Shown: positions 1-7,763 of the stretch, one piece after another
Layout: every line of letters begins with the position of its first letter
Position numbering within the stretch: the stretch's first letter is position 1
DNA from: Streptomyces maremycinicus
GTDB taxonomy: Bacteria > Actinomycetota > Actinomycetes > Streptomycetales > Streptomycetaceae
DNA: 64,000 nt
Direction of reading: 5' to 3'
Assembly (NCBI RefSeq): GCF_001184025.1
Contig: NZ_BBYG01000016.1
Span: 434,001-498,000, forward strand
The notes under the pieces: generated by a model
Databases searched by the model: none
Seen by the model: the letters and a program-made list of their open reading frames with translations, nothing else
Told to the model about the DNA's origin: nothing
Program-made: the position numbers and the translations under genes

Positions 1-702
1 TTCAAGTACCGCGTGACCGCCCCGCACAAGGGCACCTTCAAGGTCTACCTCACCAAGGCGGGCTACGACCCCGCCGGGCCGCTGGCCTGGTCGGACCTCG
101 ACCTGGAACACCCGGTGGCGACGGCCACCGACCCGGTCGCCTCGGGCGGCTTCTACACCTTCTCCGGGACCCTGCCCGAGCGTTCCGGCAAGCAGCTGCT
201 GTACGCGATCTGGCAGCGCTCGGACAGCCCGGAGGCGTTCTACTCCTGCTCGGACGTCACCTTCCCCGGCACGGACACCGGGGCGGGAGCGGGGACCGGG
301 ACCGGTGCCGCGCCGTCCGCCTCCGCGCCCTCCGAGGAGCAGATCGAGGACGGTGCCGACAAGTCGACGATCGAGCACCACGGTCACGGGGACGACGACG
401 CCACCACGACGACGGACCCCACGGACGGTCCGACGACCGATCCGACCACCGGGCCGGCCGCGGCGACGGAGCCGTCCGCCACGGCCGGGGCGGCCGGGAC
501 GGCCGGGACGGCCGGGGCGGCCAACGAGCCGAGGGCGGCCGGTGCCGGATCGGGATCGGGCAAGAGCCTCGCCGAGACCGGCGGCGACGGCAGCGCCCCC
601 TACCTCGCGGTGGGCGGCGCGGCCGTCCTGGCGCTGGGCGCGGCGCTGTTGTTCGGCTCGGTGCGCAGGCGGGCGGTGAGCGGCGGGCGGCACGGCCGCT
701 GA
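1..702 (+). CDS. AA10 lytic polysaccharide monooxygenase, LAXTG cell-wall anchored (5' partial)
   Basis: The frame is open from base 1, so the start lies outside the window. Residues 1-90 are the C-terminal part of an AA10 (chitin-binding type) copper monooxygenase: VTAPHKGTFKVYLTKAGY, then WQRSDSPEAFYSCSDV with the aromatic residue that normally lies near the copper site and a Cys. About 100 residues of Thr/Pro/Gly/Ala/Asp linker follow. The tail is a sortase signal: LAETG at about residues 190-194, a hydrophobic stretch and RRR. The family cleaves chitin or cellulose oxidatively; here the enzyme would be displayed on the hyphal wall by a class E sortase. The N-terminal histidine brace lies outside the window, so substrate cannot be judged. 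Confidence 0.85.
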   Translation, partial: FKYRVTAPHKGTFKVYLTKAGYDPAGPLAWSDLDLEHPVATATDPVASGGFYTFSGTLPERSGKQLLYAIWQRSDSPEAFYSCSDVTFPGTDTGAGAGTGTGAAPSASAPSEEQIEDGADKSTIEHHGHGDDDATTTTDPTDGPTTDPTTGPAAATEPSATAGAAGTAGTAGAANEPRAAGAGSGSGKSLAETGGDGSAPYLAVGGAAVLALGAALLFGSVRRRAVSGGRHGR

Positions 703-725
703 GCCGTCGCCACCCCCTCGGAACT

Positions 726-764
726 CCGGGGCCTGACCGGCGGCTCAGGTCGGACAGGCCCCGG
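726..764. terminator. Bidirectional terminator between convergent genes
   Basis: A perfect 10-bp inverted repeat (726-735 with 755-764) lies between the stops of the convergent LPMO and lipase genes. There is no clear T tract, as is common in Streptomyces. Confidence 0.5.
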
Positions 765-785
765 CGGAACATCTCGCGCGGACCA

Positions 786-823
786 GTCAGCTCGTCAGCT
801 GTTCAGCTCGTCAGCTCGTCAGC
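786..823. repeat. Short tandem repeat of AGCTCGTC
   Basis: Four imperfect copies of CAGCTCGT/CAGCT run into the stop codon of the lipase gene. This looks like a local slippage repeat with no evident function. Confidence 0.5.
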
Positions 824-1712
824 TGAAGACGGACGCGCAGGTGGTGGCGGTGGCGTGGGCCGGGTCGAGCGCGTTGGCCACCTCGTGGAAGGCGAGCCGG
901 TCGAACAGACCGATCGCCAGGTGCTCGGAGAGGTCCAGCGGGCACAGGTCCTGGAGCAGGACGTTGCGCACGTCGGATCCGCTGAGGTACTGGGTGCGCC
1001 ACGGTGTGACGACCTCGTCGTACTTGGTGGCGATGACGGTGTAGCGGACGCCCGCGACGGTGTCGCCGCCCGCGTTGAGCTTGGTCAGGAAGGCCGATCC
1101 GGCGACCTGGTCGGCGAGGCCGGGCGTGGCGGCCGAGAGCAGGTCCTCGGCGCCCGGGAAGTAGGGCAGCAGGTTGGCGAGTCCGCTCAGTGTGGTGCCG
1201 TGGTTGTCGGGGGCGATGCCGACGAGCGCGTTGACCTTGGCGGCTCCGCCGAGGAACTTCAGGTAGTAGCGCGGCATCATGCCGCCCTGTGAGTGGCCGA
1301 CGAGGTCGGCCTCGGCGGCGCCGGTCGCGGCGAGCACCTTGTCGACGAAGGCGGACAGCTGCGCGGCCGACCTGTCGATGGGGCCGAGGCCGTTGAAGAG
1401 CGGGACGCCCGGCAGTTGGCCGTAGTCGACGGAGAAGACGCAGTAGCCCCGGACCGTGAGGTAGGGGGCGAGGGCCAGCCAGTTGTCGATCGAGTTGCCG
1501 AAGGTGCCGTGCACGAGGACGACGGGCCGGGGGTGGGCGGCGGAGGGCTTGCAGCGGTAGTCGTTCCAGCCACTCGACGAAGCGGTGGCGGTGGCTGTGC
1601 CGGTGGCGGTGGCGGTGGAGTCGGCGTGAGCTGCGGTGGCGGGGACGGTGACGGCCGCGGCGGCCAGCAGCAGTGCGGCGAGCGGTCTGAGCGCGCGTTT
1701 CCAGGGCAGCAT
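819..1712 (-). CDS. Secreted lipase/esterase (class 2 lipase, alpha/beta hydrolase)
   Basis: A 297-aa protein with a Sec signal peptide: basic MLPWKRALRP, a hydrophobic Ala/Leu core and an ATAAHA cleavage site near residue 30. Mature features are the oxyanion loop VLVHGTFGN (about 66-73), the nucleophile elbow GHSQGG (139-144, Ser141) and late Asp and His residues in KYDEVVTPW and AFHEV that can complete the triad. Four Cys probably form disulfides outside the cell. The family hydrolyses triacylglycerols or esters. The ATG at 1712 is preceded by AAGGAG. The gene is monocistronic and convergent with the LPMO gene; both products are secreted degradative enzymes. Confidence 0.85.
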   Translation of the reverse strand: MLPWKRALRPLAALLLAAAAVTVPATAAHADSTATATGTATATASSSGWNDYRCKPSAAHPRPVVLVHGTFGNSIDNWLALAPYLTVRGYCVFSVDYGQLPGVPLFNGLGPIDRSAAQLSAFVDKVLAATGAAEADLVGHSQGGMMPRYYLKFLGGAAKVNALVGIAPDNHGTTLSGLANLLPYFPGAEDLLSAATPGLADQVAGSAFLTKLNAGGDTVAGVRYTVIATKYDEVVTPWRTQYLSGSDVRNVLLQDLCPLDLSEHLAIGLFDRLAFHEVANALDPAHATATTCASVFS

Positions 1713-1884
1713 CGGGTGATCTCCTTGCGGCTCAAGGGAGGTGCGATGGCCTTACGCCCTGTGACCCGGATCACGAGGATGCTGTTCACTCGTCAAGTTA
1801 CGGGCGAGTAGCTGAACTGTGAAGTTACGCGTCGGTAAAAACTTCCAGTGGTAGCCACCGCCGACCGGGATCACTGATATGCCG

Positions 1885-2328
1885 TCACCAAGTGGGCCTG
1901 ACGGGGCCATCGGGGGCAATGCGTGACAACTGGTCGCGCAGAACGCGCACTTCCGCCTCGCCGAGCACGGCGGCCCACGCCCGCACCGCCTCGGCGGCCG
2001 CCTCCTCCGCCGCCCTGGTGCACTCCCAGCCGCGCTCGGTGAGCACGATCAGCCGGGCCCGCGCGTCCTCGGGATGCGGCCGGCGCTCGACATACCCCTT
2101 CCGCACGAGCTCCTCGACGAGCTGACTCGCCGCCTGCTTGGTGACCCCGAGATGGACACCCAGCTCGGTGACCGTGGCACCGGCCGGCGCCAGCCGGGTG
2201 AAGGCGAAGCCGTGGGCGGGCCGCACCTCGAACCCGCGGGCGACCACGCCGTCGTTGATGCGCTGGGTGAGGTCTCCCGCGGCGGCGAGCAGCGCGGCGC
2301 TCAGGGCAAGGGCTTCGTGGTTGTGCAC
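1885..2328 (-). CDS. MarR-family transcriptional regulator
   Basis: A 147-aa winged-helix protein. Helices at VTELGVHLGVTKQAASQLVEELVRKG (written here only as the region around residues 54-78) form the recognition element, followed by the wing segment YVERRPHPEDARARLIVLTERG. This is the usual MarR length and order. It is divergent from the cupin gene at 2497. The intergenic region contains two near-identical palindromes that are good candidates for its operators, so it probably represses itself and the cupin. The start is a GTG at 2328 with weak ribosome-binding spacing, so the start is uncertain. The ligand is unknown. Confidence 0.8.
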   Translation of the reverse strand: MHNHEALALSAALLAAAGDLTQRINDGVVARGFEVRPAHGFAFTRLAPAGATVTELGVHLGVTKQAASQLVEELVRKGYVERRPHPEDARARLIVLTERGWECTRAAEEAAAEAVRAWAAVLGEAEVRVLRDQLSRIAPDGPVRPTW

Positions 2329-2356
2329 CTCCGCATTGAAACATCCTTGACAGGTT

Positions 2357-2373
2357 GGTCAAGCAGCTTGACC
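2357..2373. promoter_or_regulatory. Palindromic operator candidate 1 (MarR)
   Basis: GGTCAAG-CAG-CTTGACC is a perfect 7+3+7 palindrome in the divergent marR/cupin intergenic region. MarR proteins bind palindromes of this size. A second copy lies 13 bp away at 2386-2402. Confidence 0.6.
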
Positions 2374-2385
2374 ATAGAGGCATAT

Positions 2386-2402
2386 AGTCAAGGAGCTTGA
2401 CC
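2386..2402. promoter_or_regulatory. Palindromic operator candidate 2 (MarR)
   Basis: GTCAAG-GAG-CTTGAC repeats the motif at 2357. Centre-to-centre spacing is 29 bp, close to three helical turns, so two dimers could sit on the same face of the helix. Confidence 0.55.
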
Positions 2403-2496
2403 ACTTCTGGAACGCCCGGCACTGCGGCGACGTCCGGCAGAGCCCGCAGAGCCCGCAGAGCCCGCGGACAGCCGCCGAACCCGACAGGAGACACCC

Positions 2497-2871
2497 ATGC
2501 CCGTCATCCGCTCGTCCGACGCCGTCACCCACGAGATCCACGGCGCCCGCTTCGTCTCGTACGCCACACCCCGTACCGGCAGCAGGGAACTGTGCGCCTG
2601 GCGGGGCGAGATCCCCGCCGGGACGAAGGCTCCCGCGCACACGGTCGACCGGGAGGAGATCTTCCATCTGCTCGTCGGCGAGCTGATCCTGACGCTCGAC
2701 GGCCACGCCGAGCGGATCAGGGCCGGCGACACGGTGATCGTCAATCCGGGGGCGACCCTGGCCGTCGAGAACCCGACGGATCACACCGCGCTCTCCTGGG
2801 TCACCACCTCCATCGGCCTGGAGGCGGTACTGGCCGACGGGACCCGGATCACTCCCCCGTGGGCCAACTGA
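2497..2871 (+). CDS. Small cupin-domain protein
   Basis: A 124-aa single-domain cupin. Motif 1 is recognisable (PAHTVDREEIFHLLVGEL, about residues 48-65) with one His and the Glu, but the second His of the usual HxH is replaced. Motif 2 (GDTVIVNPGATLAVEN) lacks its His. Metal binding is therefore likely weak or absent, and the protein may be a sensor or binding protein instead of an enzyme. The ATG has an upstream AGGAG at a suitable distance. It is divergent from the MarR gene and probably under its control. Confidence 0.75.
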   Translation: MPVIRSSDAVTHEIHGARFVSYATPRTGSRELCAWRGEIPAGTKAPAHTVDREEIFHLLVGELILTLDGHAERIRAGDTVIVNPGATLAVENPTDHTALSWVTTSIGLEAVLADGTRITPPWAN

Positions 2872-2893
2872 TCCCGTCCCGGCCGCCGTTCCC

Positions 2894-3862
2894 TCACGCC
2901 GCCAGCGTCCCGGGCTTCACCGCCCCCGGCCCGAACTTCGCCCGCACCCGGTCGGCCACCTCCTCGATCCGGCGGACCTTCTCGTCCACGGGGTCGAAGG
3001 TGAGCTGGTGGGAGGCCTGGTCGGCGGGGCCGAGGGCCTCGGCGCGCAGGGCGATCGCGCGGACCCGGGCACGCTGGAGACCGAGCGCCTCGTACAGGCC
3101 GTACGCCGTCCTCGTCAGGGCCGCCGAGTGCGCGGTCGGCTCCGCGAGGGTGCGGCTGCGGGTGGTGGACGAACGGTCGGCGTAGCGCACGGTGAGGGTC
3201 AGGGTGCGGCAGACCTTCTCCACCGCCCGCAGCCGGGCGCCCAGTTCCCCGGCGGCGGAGAGGAGCGCGCGACGATGCCGGTCGGGGTCCAGCTCGTCGC
3301 GCCCGAAGGGGCGCTCGGTGGCCAGTGACCGGGACACCGCGTTCGGGACGACCCGGCCGCGGTCGACGCCGTTCGCCTTCTCGTGCAGTTCCCGGCCCGC
3401 CCTCGCGCCGACCAGGCGCTGGAGCGTGGACAGGGGCGCGGCGGCGACCCGGCCGAGGGTGTCGAGGCCGTACTCGCACAGGGTGCGGGCGGTCGCCGTG
3501 CCGACACCGGGCAGCGCGACGACGGGCTTCGCGGCGAGGAACTCCCGTTCTCCGCCCTCGGGGACCGCGCACGTCACCCCGGGCCGGGCGGACCGCAGCG
3601 CCATACGGGCCGCCATCGGGCCGGGGCCCGCGCCGATCACGCAGTCGATCCCGTGCAGGGCGAGCGCGCGCACCCTGATCACCGACGCCAGTTCGACGGC
3701 GTCGCGCCCGAAGTACCGTTCGGCGCCGCGCAGATCGGCCAGCGCCCCGTCCGGCGGCAACGCCTCGACGACCGGCGTGAACTCCTCCAGCAGCCCGAGC
3801 AGCGCCGGCAGGGCCGCCTCGTCCGCCGAAGACAGCTGGAAACGTACGCAGAGGATGGTCAT
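2894..3862 (-). CDS. Reduced, probably non-catalytic Y-family DNA polymerase homologue (ImuB/DinB2-like)
   Basis: A 322-aa Y-family relative whose ATG at 3862 overlaps the dnaE2 stop as ATGA; an upstream in-frame ATG at 3889 lies inside dnaE2. The first strand reads ILCVRFQ where DinB has HVDMD, so the first catalytic Asp is gone. The segment that normally carries the fingers is missing, and the second acidic motif is PPDGA (36-40) instead of S-DE. The helix-hairpin-helix (PGVGTATA, about 118-125), the little finger (about 175-280) and a clamp-like HQLTFD (285-290) remain. This pattern matches ImuB, which bridges DnaE2 to the beta clamp in actinobacterial mutasomes. No ImuA' gene is nearby. 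Confidence 0.75.
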   Translation of the reverse strand: MTILCVRFQLSSADEAALPALLGLLEEFTPVVEALPPDGALADLRGAERYFGRDAVELASVIRVRALALHGIDCVIGAGPGPMAARMALRSARPGVTCAVPEGGEREFLAAKPVVALPGVGTATARTLCEYGLDTLGRVAAAPLSTLQRLVGARAGRELHEKANGVDRGRVVPNAVSRSLATERPFGRDELDPDRHRRALLSAAGELGARLRAVEKVCRTLTLTVRYADRSSTTRSRTLAEPTAHSAALTRTAYGLYEALGLQRARVRAIALRAEALGPADQASHQLTFDPVDEKVRRIEEVADRVRAKFGPGAVKPGTLAA

Positions 3863-6800
3863 CCCGCACTCCCCGGACTCTGGTGCCACAACTTCCTTCC
3901 CACCGCGGGCCCTTCACCCGCGGGGCGCAGATCGGCCCAGGGGTGCATCTCGTACCCCGTGGGCATGCGGATGCGGCGCTGCTCCCGCGCGTCCCGGGCG
4001 GCCGAGCCCGCCGGTGCGGGCAGTCCGTCCGAACCCGCGAGCCGCCTGCGCGCCGGGCCGTCGCCGTCGGCGCCCCCGTCAGGGACGGCCGTGTCAGGAT
4101 CGCCCGCGTCCGGGGCGCCCCCGTCCCGGGCAGCGCCGGAGTCGGCCAGCCGGGCCGCGACCCCCTCCAGCCCCTCCTCCCGGCGCACTTCCAGCAGTTC
4201 GGCGAGGTTCCAGGCGGCGGCGCCCACCACGCTGAGGCTGCGCGGGCCGCGGCGCTGCACCACCCCGCGCACCAGCAGCAGCCAGGAGTGGAAGACAGTG
4301 TGCGCGCAGGCGTCGTGGGAGTCGTCGAAGAAGGCGAGGTCGACCAGGCCGGTGCCGTCGTCCAGGGTGGTGAAGATGACCCGTTTGCCGGACCGGATCG
4401 GCGGGGTCTGGGTGGCCGCCTTGGCGCCCGCCACGAGGACCGTCTCGCCGTGCCGGGTCTCGCGCAGCCGGCGCGCCGACAGCACGCCCAGTTCGTCGAG
4501 GAAGCCGCGGTGGTCGTCCATCAGGTGGCGCGAGGTGTCCATGGACAGCACGCCCAGTTCGGCGCTGAGCTTCTCGGCGGAGGACAGGTCCGGCAGTCCG
4601 GCGGGGACGGTCTTCCGCCCGCCCGCCAGCGGCAGCTGGCCACCGCCCGCGCCCCGGGCGCCCCGGTGCAGTTCGGTCAGGTGCAGCTGGAGATCACGCC
4701 GGTTGGCGCCGAACGCGTCCAGCGCGCCGACCTGCGCGAGCCGCGCGGCGAGCGGACGGCTGGGCCGGGCCCGTTCCCAGAAGTCCAGCAGCGAGGCGTA
4801 CGGCTGCCCGTCCGCGATCCGTGCGGCCTCGGCCTCGGTGATGCCGTACACGTCGGAGAGGGCGAGCCGCAGCCCCCAGGTCCCCGGACTCCCGGAAGAT
4901 TCCCCTGAATCAGACACCAGTTCGATACGGTGGGCGACCGCGGACCTGTTCACGTCCAGCGGCAGCACCGGCACCCCTCGCCGCCGCGCGTCCGCCAGCA
5001 GCAGCCGCTTCGGGTACATCCCGGGGTCATGGGTGAGCAGCCCGGCATAGAAGGCGGCCGGGTGGTGCGCCTTCAGCCACGCCGACTGGTACGTCGGCAC
5101 GGCGAAGGCGACCGCGTGCGCCTTGCAGAAGCCGTACGAGCCGAAGGCCTCGACGATCTCCCAGGTCCGCTGAATCGTTTCTGCGTCATATCCGCGGGCC
5201 GCCGCGTGCTGGGCGAACCACACCTTGATCCGCCCCTGCGACTCCGGGTCCGACAGCCCCCGCCTGACCCGGTCCGCCTCACCGCGCCCGCAGCCGGTCA
5301 TGATGGCGACGATGTCGATGATCTGCTCGTGGAAGACGACGACCCCGTAGGTGTCCCGCAGCGGCTCCTCCAGGTCGGGATGCGGATACCGGACCGGCGC
5401 CCGCCCGTGCCGGGCCTCGATGAACGGCCGCACCATGTCGGCGGCGACCGGACCGGGCCGGAAGAGGGAGATGTCGACCACGAGGTCGTGGAAGGTGGCC
5501 GGCTGGAGCCGCCCCACCAGGTCCCGCTGCCCCGGCGACTCGATCTGGAAGCACCCCAGCGTCTCGGTGGACCGGACCAGCCGGTACGTCGCCGGGTCGC
5601 CGCCCTTCAGCGTGTCCAGGTCGATCCGCTCCCCCGTCGCCCGCTCCACCTCGCCCACCGCGTGCGCCATCGCCGACTGCATCCGCACGCCCAGCACGTC
5701 CAGCTTGAGCAGCCCGAGGTCCTCGACGTCGTCCTTGTCGAACTGGGCCATGGGGAGCCCTTCGCCGCTGGTCGGCATGACCGGCGTACGGGAGAGCAGG
5801 GAGGCGTCGGAGAGGAGCACCCCGCACGGGTGCATGGCGACTCCGCGCGGGAGGGCGTCGAGGGCCTCGACCAGTTCCCACAGCCGCCCGTACCGCTCCT
5901 TCTCGCCCGCCAGCGAACGGAGTTCGGGCAGTTCCTCCAGCGCCGTCCGGGCGTCGCGCGCCCGGATGTGCGGGAAGGACTTGGCGATGCGGTCGATGTC
6001 GGCCGGGTCCATGGACAGGGCCGCGCCGACGTCCCGGACGGCATGACGGACCCGGTACGTCTCCGGCATCGCGACCGTCGCGACCCGCTCGGTGCCGAAC
6101 CGGCCGATGATCGCCCGGTAGACCTCCAGCCGGCGCGCGGACTCCACGTCGATGTCGATGTCGGGCAGCACGACCCGCTCCTTGGACAGGAAGCGCTCCA
6201 TCAGCAGCCCGTGCTCGACCGGGTCGGCGTTGGCGATGCCGAGCAGGTGGTTCACCAGCGACCCGGCGCCGGAGCCGCGGGCCGCGACCCGGATGCCCAT
6301 CCCCCGCACGTCGTCCACGACCTGGGCGACCGTCAGGAAGTACGAGGCGAAGCCGTGGTGGGCGATGATGTCCAGTTCGCGGTGCATCCGCTCCCAGTAG
6401 GCGTGCTTCCCGGCGTGGCCGCGCAGCACCATCCCGGCCGCGGCCCGGGAGGCCAGCGTCCGCTGGGCGGTGCGGCGGCCCGCGCCGACGAGGTGCGGCT
6501 CGGGGAAGTGGACGGTGCCCATGCCGAGGTCGTCCTCGGGGTCGACCAGGCACTCGGCGGCCGCCGCCCGCGTCTGTTCCAGCAGGTGGTGCGCGGTGTC
6601 GCGCCGGTAGCCCGCCGCCTCGACGATCCGCTCGGCCACGCGCAGCATCGCGCCGGCGTCCTTGAGCCAGGCCTCCCCCGGGTCCAGCCCCTTCGCAGGA
6701 TCCACCGGGACCAGCCGCCGGGCGGCGTCCAGGACGTCCGCGACCGGGCCCTGACCGGGATCGGCGTACCGGACGGCGTTGCTGAGGACGGGCCGGATCC

Positions 6801-7434
6801 GCTGTTCGGCGGCGAAGCCGACGGTGCGCGCGGCCAGCCGCAGGGAACCGGGTCCGGTACCGGCGAGCCCGTGCCAGACGGCCTCCAGCCGCAGGGCGTC
6901 GCCGTACACCTCCCGCCAGGGGGTGAGGAGCTTCGCCGCGCGGTCCGGCCGGCCCGCGGCGAGTGCGCGGCCGACGTCGGAGGCGGGGCCCAGCAGGACG
7001 GTCAGGCCGGCGCCGTGGTTCCCGTCCCAGGGCAGCGACGGGGTGCCCTCGCTCCGGTGCGCGGCCGTGACGATCCGGCACAGGTCGCCCCAGCCCCGGG
7101 CGCCGTCACGGGCGAGGAAGGTGACACGGGGGGTCGACTCGTCGATGAAGGCGCCGCCGCGCACGGGGGTGCGGCGCCTGTCCCGTCGTACGGACGCGTC
7201 GTCCTGCGGACGCTCCGGGGGCGTCACCGCCAGGTCCACTCCGAACAGTGGACGCACGCCCGCCTTCGCGCAGGCCTTGGCGAAGCGGACCGAGCCGGCG
7301 AGGGTGTCGCGGTCGGTGAGCGTGAGGGCGTCCATCCCCCGCTCCGAGGCGCGCTCGGCCAGCCGCTCCGGGTGCGAGGCGCCGTAGCGCAGGGAGAACC
7401 CGGAGACGGTGCGCAGATGCGTGAACCCTGGCAT
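3859..7434 (-). CDS. dnaE2: Error-prone DNA polymerase III alpha subunit DnaE2
   Basis: A C-family polymerase of about 1,190 aa. The N-terminal PHP domain (GASHPERLAERA, LTLTDRDTLAG) has lost the usual His residues, so proofreading is unlikely. The palm holds PDIDID (about 424-429) and KLDVLG near the third catalytic Asp. Next come the thumb and finger regions, tandem HhH and an OB fold (HGETVLVAGA). I start at the ATG at 7434, which has GGAGGTG directly upstream; an in-frame ATG at 7446 has no ribosome-binding site. DnaE2 carries out damage-induced mutagenic translesion synthesis. Two LexA-type boxes precede it, and the downstream ImuB-like gene is translationally coupled. Confidence 0.9.
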   Translation of the reverse strand: MPGFTHLRTVSGFSLRYGASHPERLAERASERGMDALTLTDRDTLAGSVRFAKACAKAGVRPLFGVDLAVTPPERPQDDASVRRDRRRTPVRGGAFIDESTPRVTFLARDGARGWGDLCRIVTAAHRSEGTPSLPWDGNHGAGLTVLLGPASDVGRALAAGRPDRAAKLLTPWREVYGDALRLEAVWHGLAGTGPGSLRLAARTVGFAAEQRIRPVLSNAVRYADPGQGPVADVLDAARRLVPVDPAKGLDPGEAWLKDAGAMLRVAERIVEAAGYRRDTAHHLLEQTRAAAAECLVDPEDDLGMGTVHFPEPHLVGAGRRTAQRTLASRAAAGMVLRGHAGKHAYWERMHRELDIIAHHGFASYFLTVAQVVDDVRGMGIRVAARGSGAGSLVNHLLGIANADPVEHGLLMERFLSKERVVLPDIDIDVESARRLEVYRAIIGRFGTERVATVAMPETYRVRHAVRDVGAALSMDPADIDRIAKSFPHIRARDARTALEELPELRSLAGEKERYGRLWELVEALDALPRGVAMHPCGVLLSDASLLSRTPVMPTSGEGLPMAQFDKDDVEDLGLLKLDVLGVRMQSAMAHAVGEVERATGERIDLDTLKGGDPATYRLVRSTETLGCFQIESPGQRDLVGRLQPATFHDLVVDISLFRPGPVAADMVRPFIEARHGRAPVRYPHPDLEEPLRDTYGVVVFHEQIIDIVAIMTGCGRGEADRVRRGLSDPESQGRIKVWFAQHAAARGYDAETIQRTWEIVEAFGSYGFCKAHAVAFAVPTYQSAWLKAHHPAAFYAGLLTHDPGMYPKRLLLADARRRGVPVLPLDVNRSAVAHRIELVSDSGESSGSPGTWGLRLALSDVYGITEAEAARIADGQPYASLLDFWERARPSRPLAARLAQVGALDAFGANRRDLQLHLTELHRGARGAGGGQLPLAGGRKTVPAGLPDLSSAEKLSAELGVLSMDTSRHLMDDHRGFLDELGVLSARRLRETRHGETVLVAGAKAATQTPPIRSGKRVIFTTLDDGTGLVDLAFFDDSHDACAHTVFHSWLLLVRGVVQRRGPRSLSVVGAAAWNLAELLEVRREEGLEGVAARLADSGAARDGGAPDAGDPDTAVPDGGADGDGPARRRLAGSDGLPAPAGSAARDAREQRRIRMPTGYEMHPWADLRPAGEGPAVGRKLWHQSPGSAG

Positions 7435-7450
7435 CCGCACCTCCATAATC

Positions 7451-7462
7451 GAACATCAGTTC
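7451..7462. promoter_or_regulatory. LexA/SOS box 1 upstream of dnaE2
   Basis: GAAC-ATCA-GTTC is a perfect match to the GAAC-N4-GTTC core of the Gram-positive LexA operator, 16 bp upstream of the dnaE2 ATG. Repressor bound here would block the 5' end of the message or the promoter. Confidence 0.75.
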
Positions 7463-7496
7463 CCAACTCTCCCACCCCCACCATAGACCAATTTCC

Positions 7497-7508
7497 GAAC
7501 ATCTGTAC
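7497..7508. promoter_or_regulatory. LexA/SOS box 2 upstream of dnaE2
   Basis: GAAC-ATCT-GTAC differs from the LexA core by one base and lies 46 bp upstream of box 1. Two boxes on one promoter suggest tight DNA-damage control of the dnaE2-ImuB operon. Confidence 0.6.
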
Positions 7509-7675
7509 GACAGCCGTTCCGGCGCCTCCCACCTGCGGAAACACCCCGCGACCTGGGCTGCGCGGACATGACACCGAGGGGCTCCGGCCTCCACCGCCCT
7601 CCCCCGGGCGGGCCGGGAAACGCGCGCCGCGCGGACACCGTCGGCCGCACCACCCCCGGTGCACCGGCCACGCGC

Positions 7676-7720
7676 GAGGTCCCGCCCCCTCGCACGCCTG
7701 AGGTCCCGCCCCCTCGCACG
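7676..7720. repeat. Direct repeat of a 21-bp GC-rich element
   Basis: GAGGTCCCGCCCCCTCGCAC occurs at 7676 and again at 7700. The second copy forms the left arm of the terminator at 7700-7734, so this looks like duplication of a terminator arm. Confidence 0.6.
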
Positions 7721-7734
7721 CGGGGCGGGACCTC
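7700..7734. terminator. Terminator downstream of the 7.8-kb protease gene
   Basis: A perfect 13-bp stem (7700-7712 with 7722-7734) and 9-nt loop lies 30 bp past the protease stop. The rest of the 7,509-7,763 interval shows no gene. Confidence 0.65.
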
Positions 7735-7763
7735 GAATCGCTCGGCGGGTCGCTACGGGACGA

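Noticed and set aside
4930..7701. Very long plus-strand open frame (923 aa) opposite dnaE2
   Set aside because: Its composition is the GC-rich shadow of a coding strand; no domain or ribosome-binding site, and dnaE2 on the other strand is certain.
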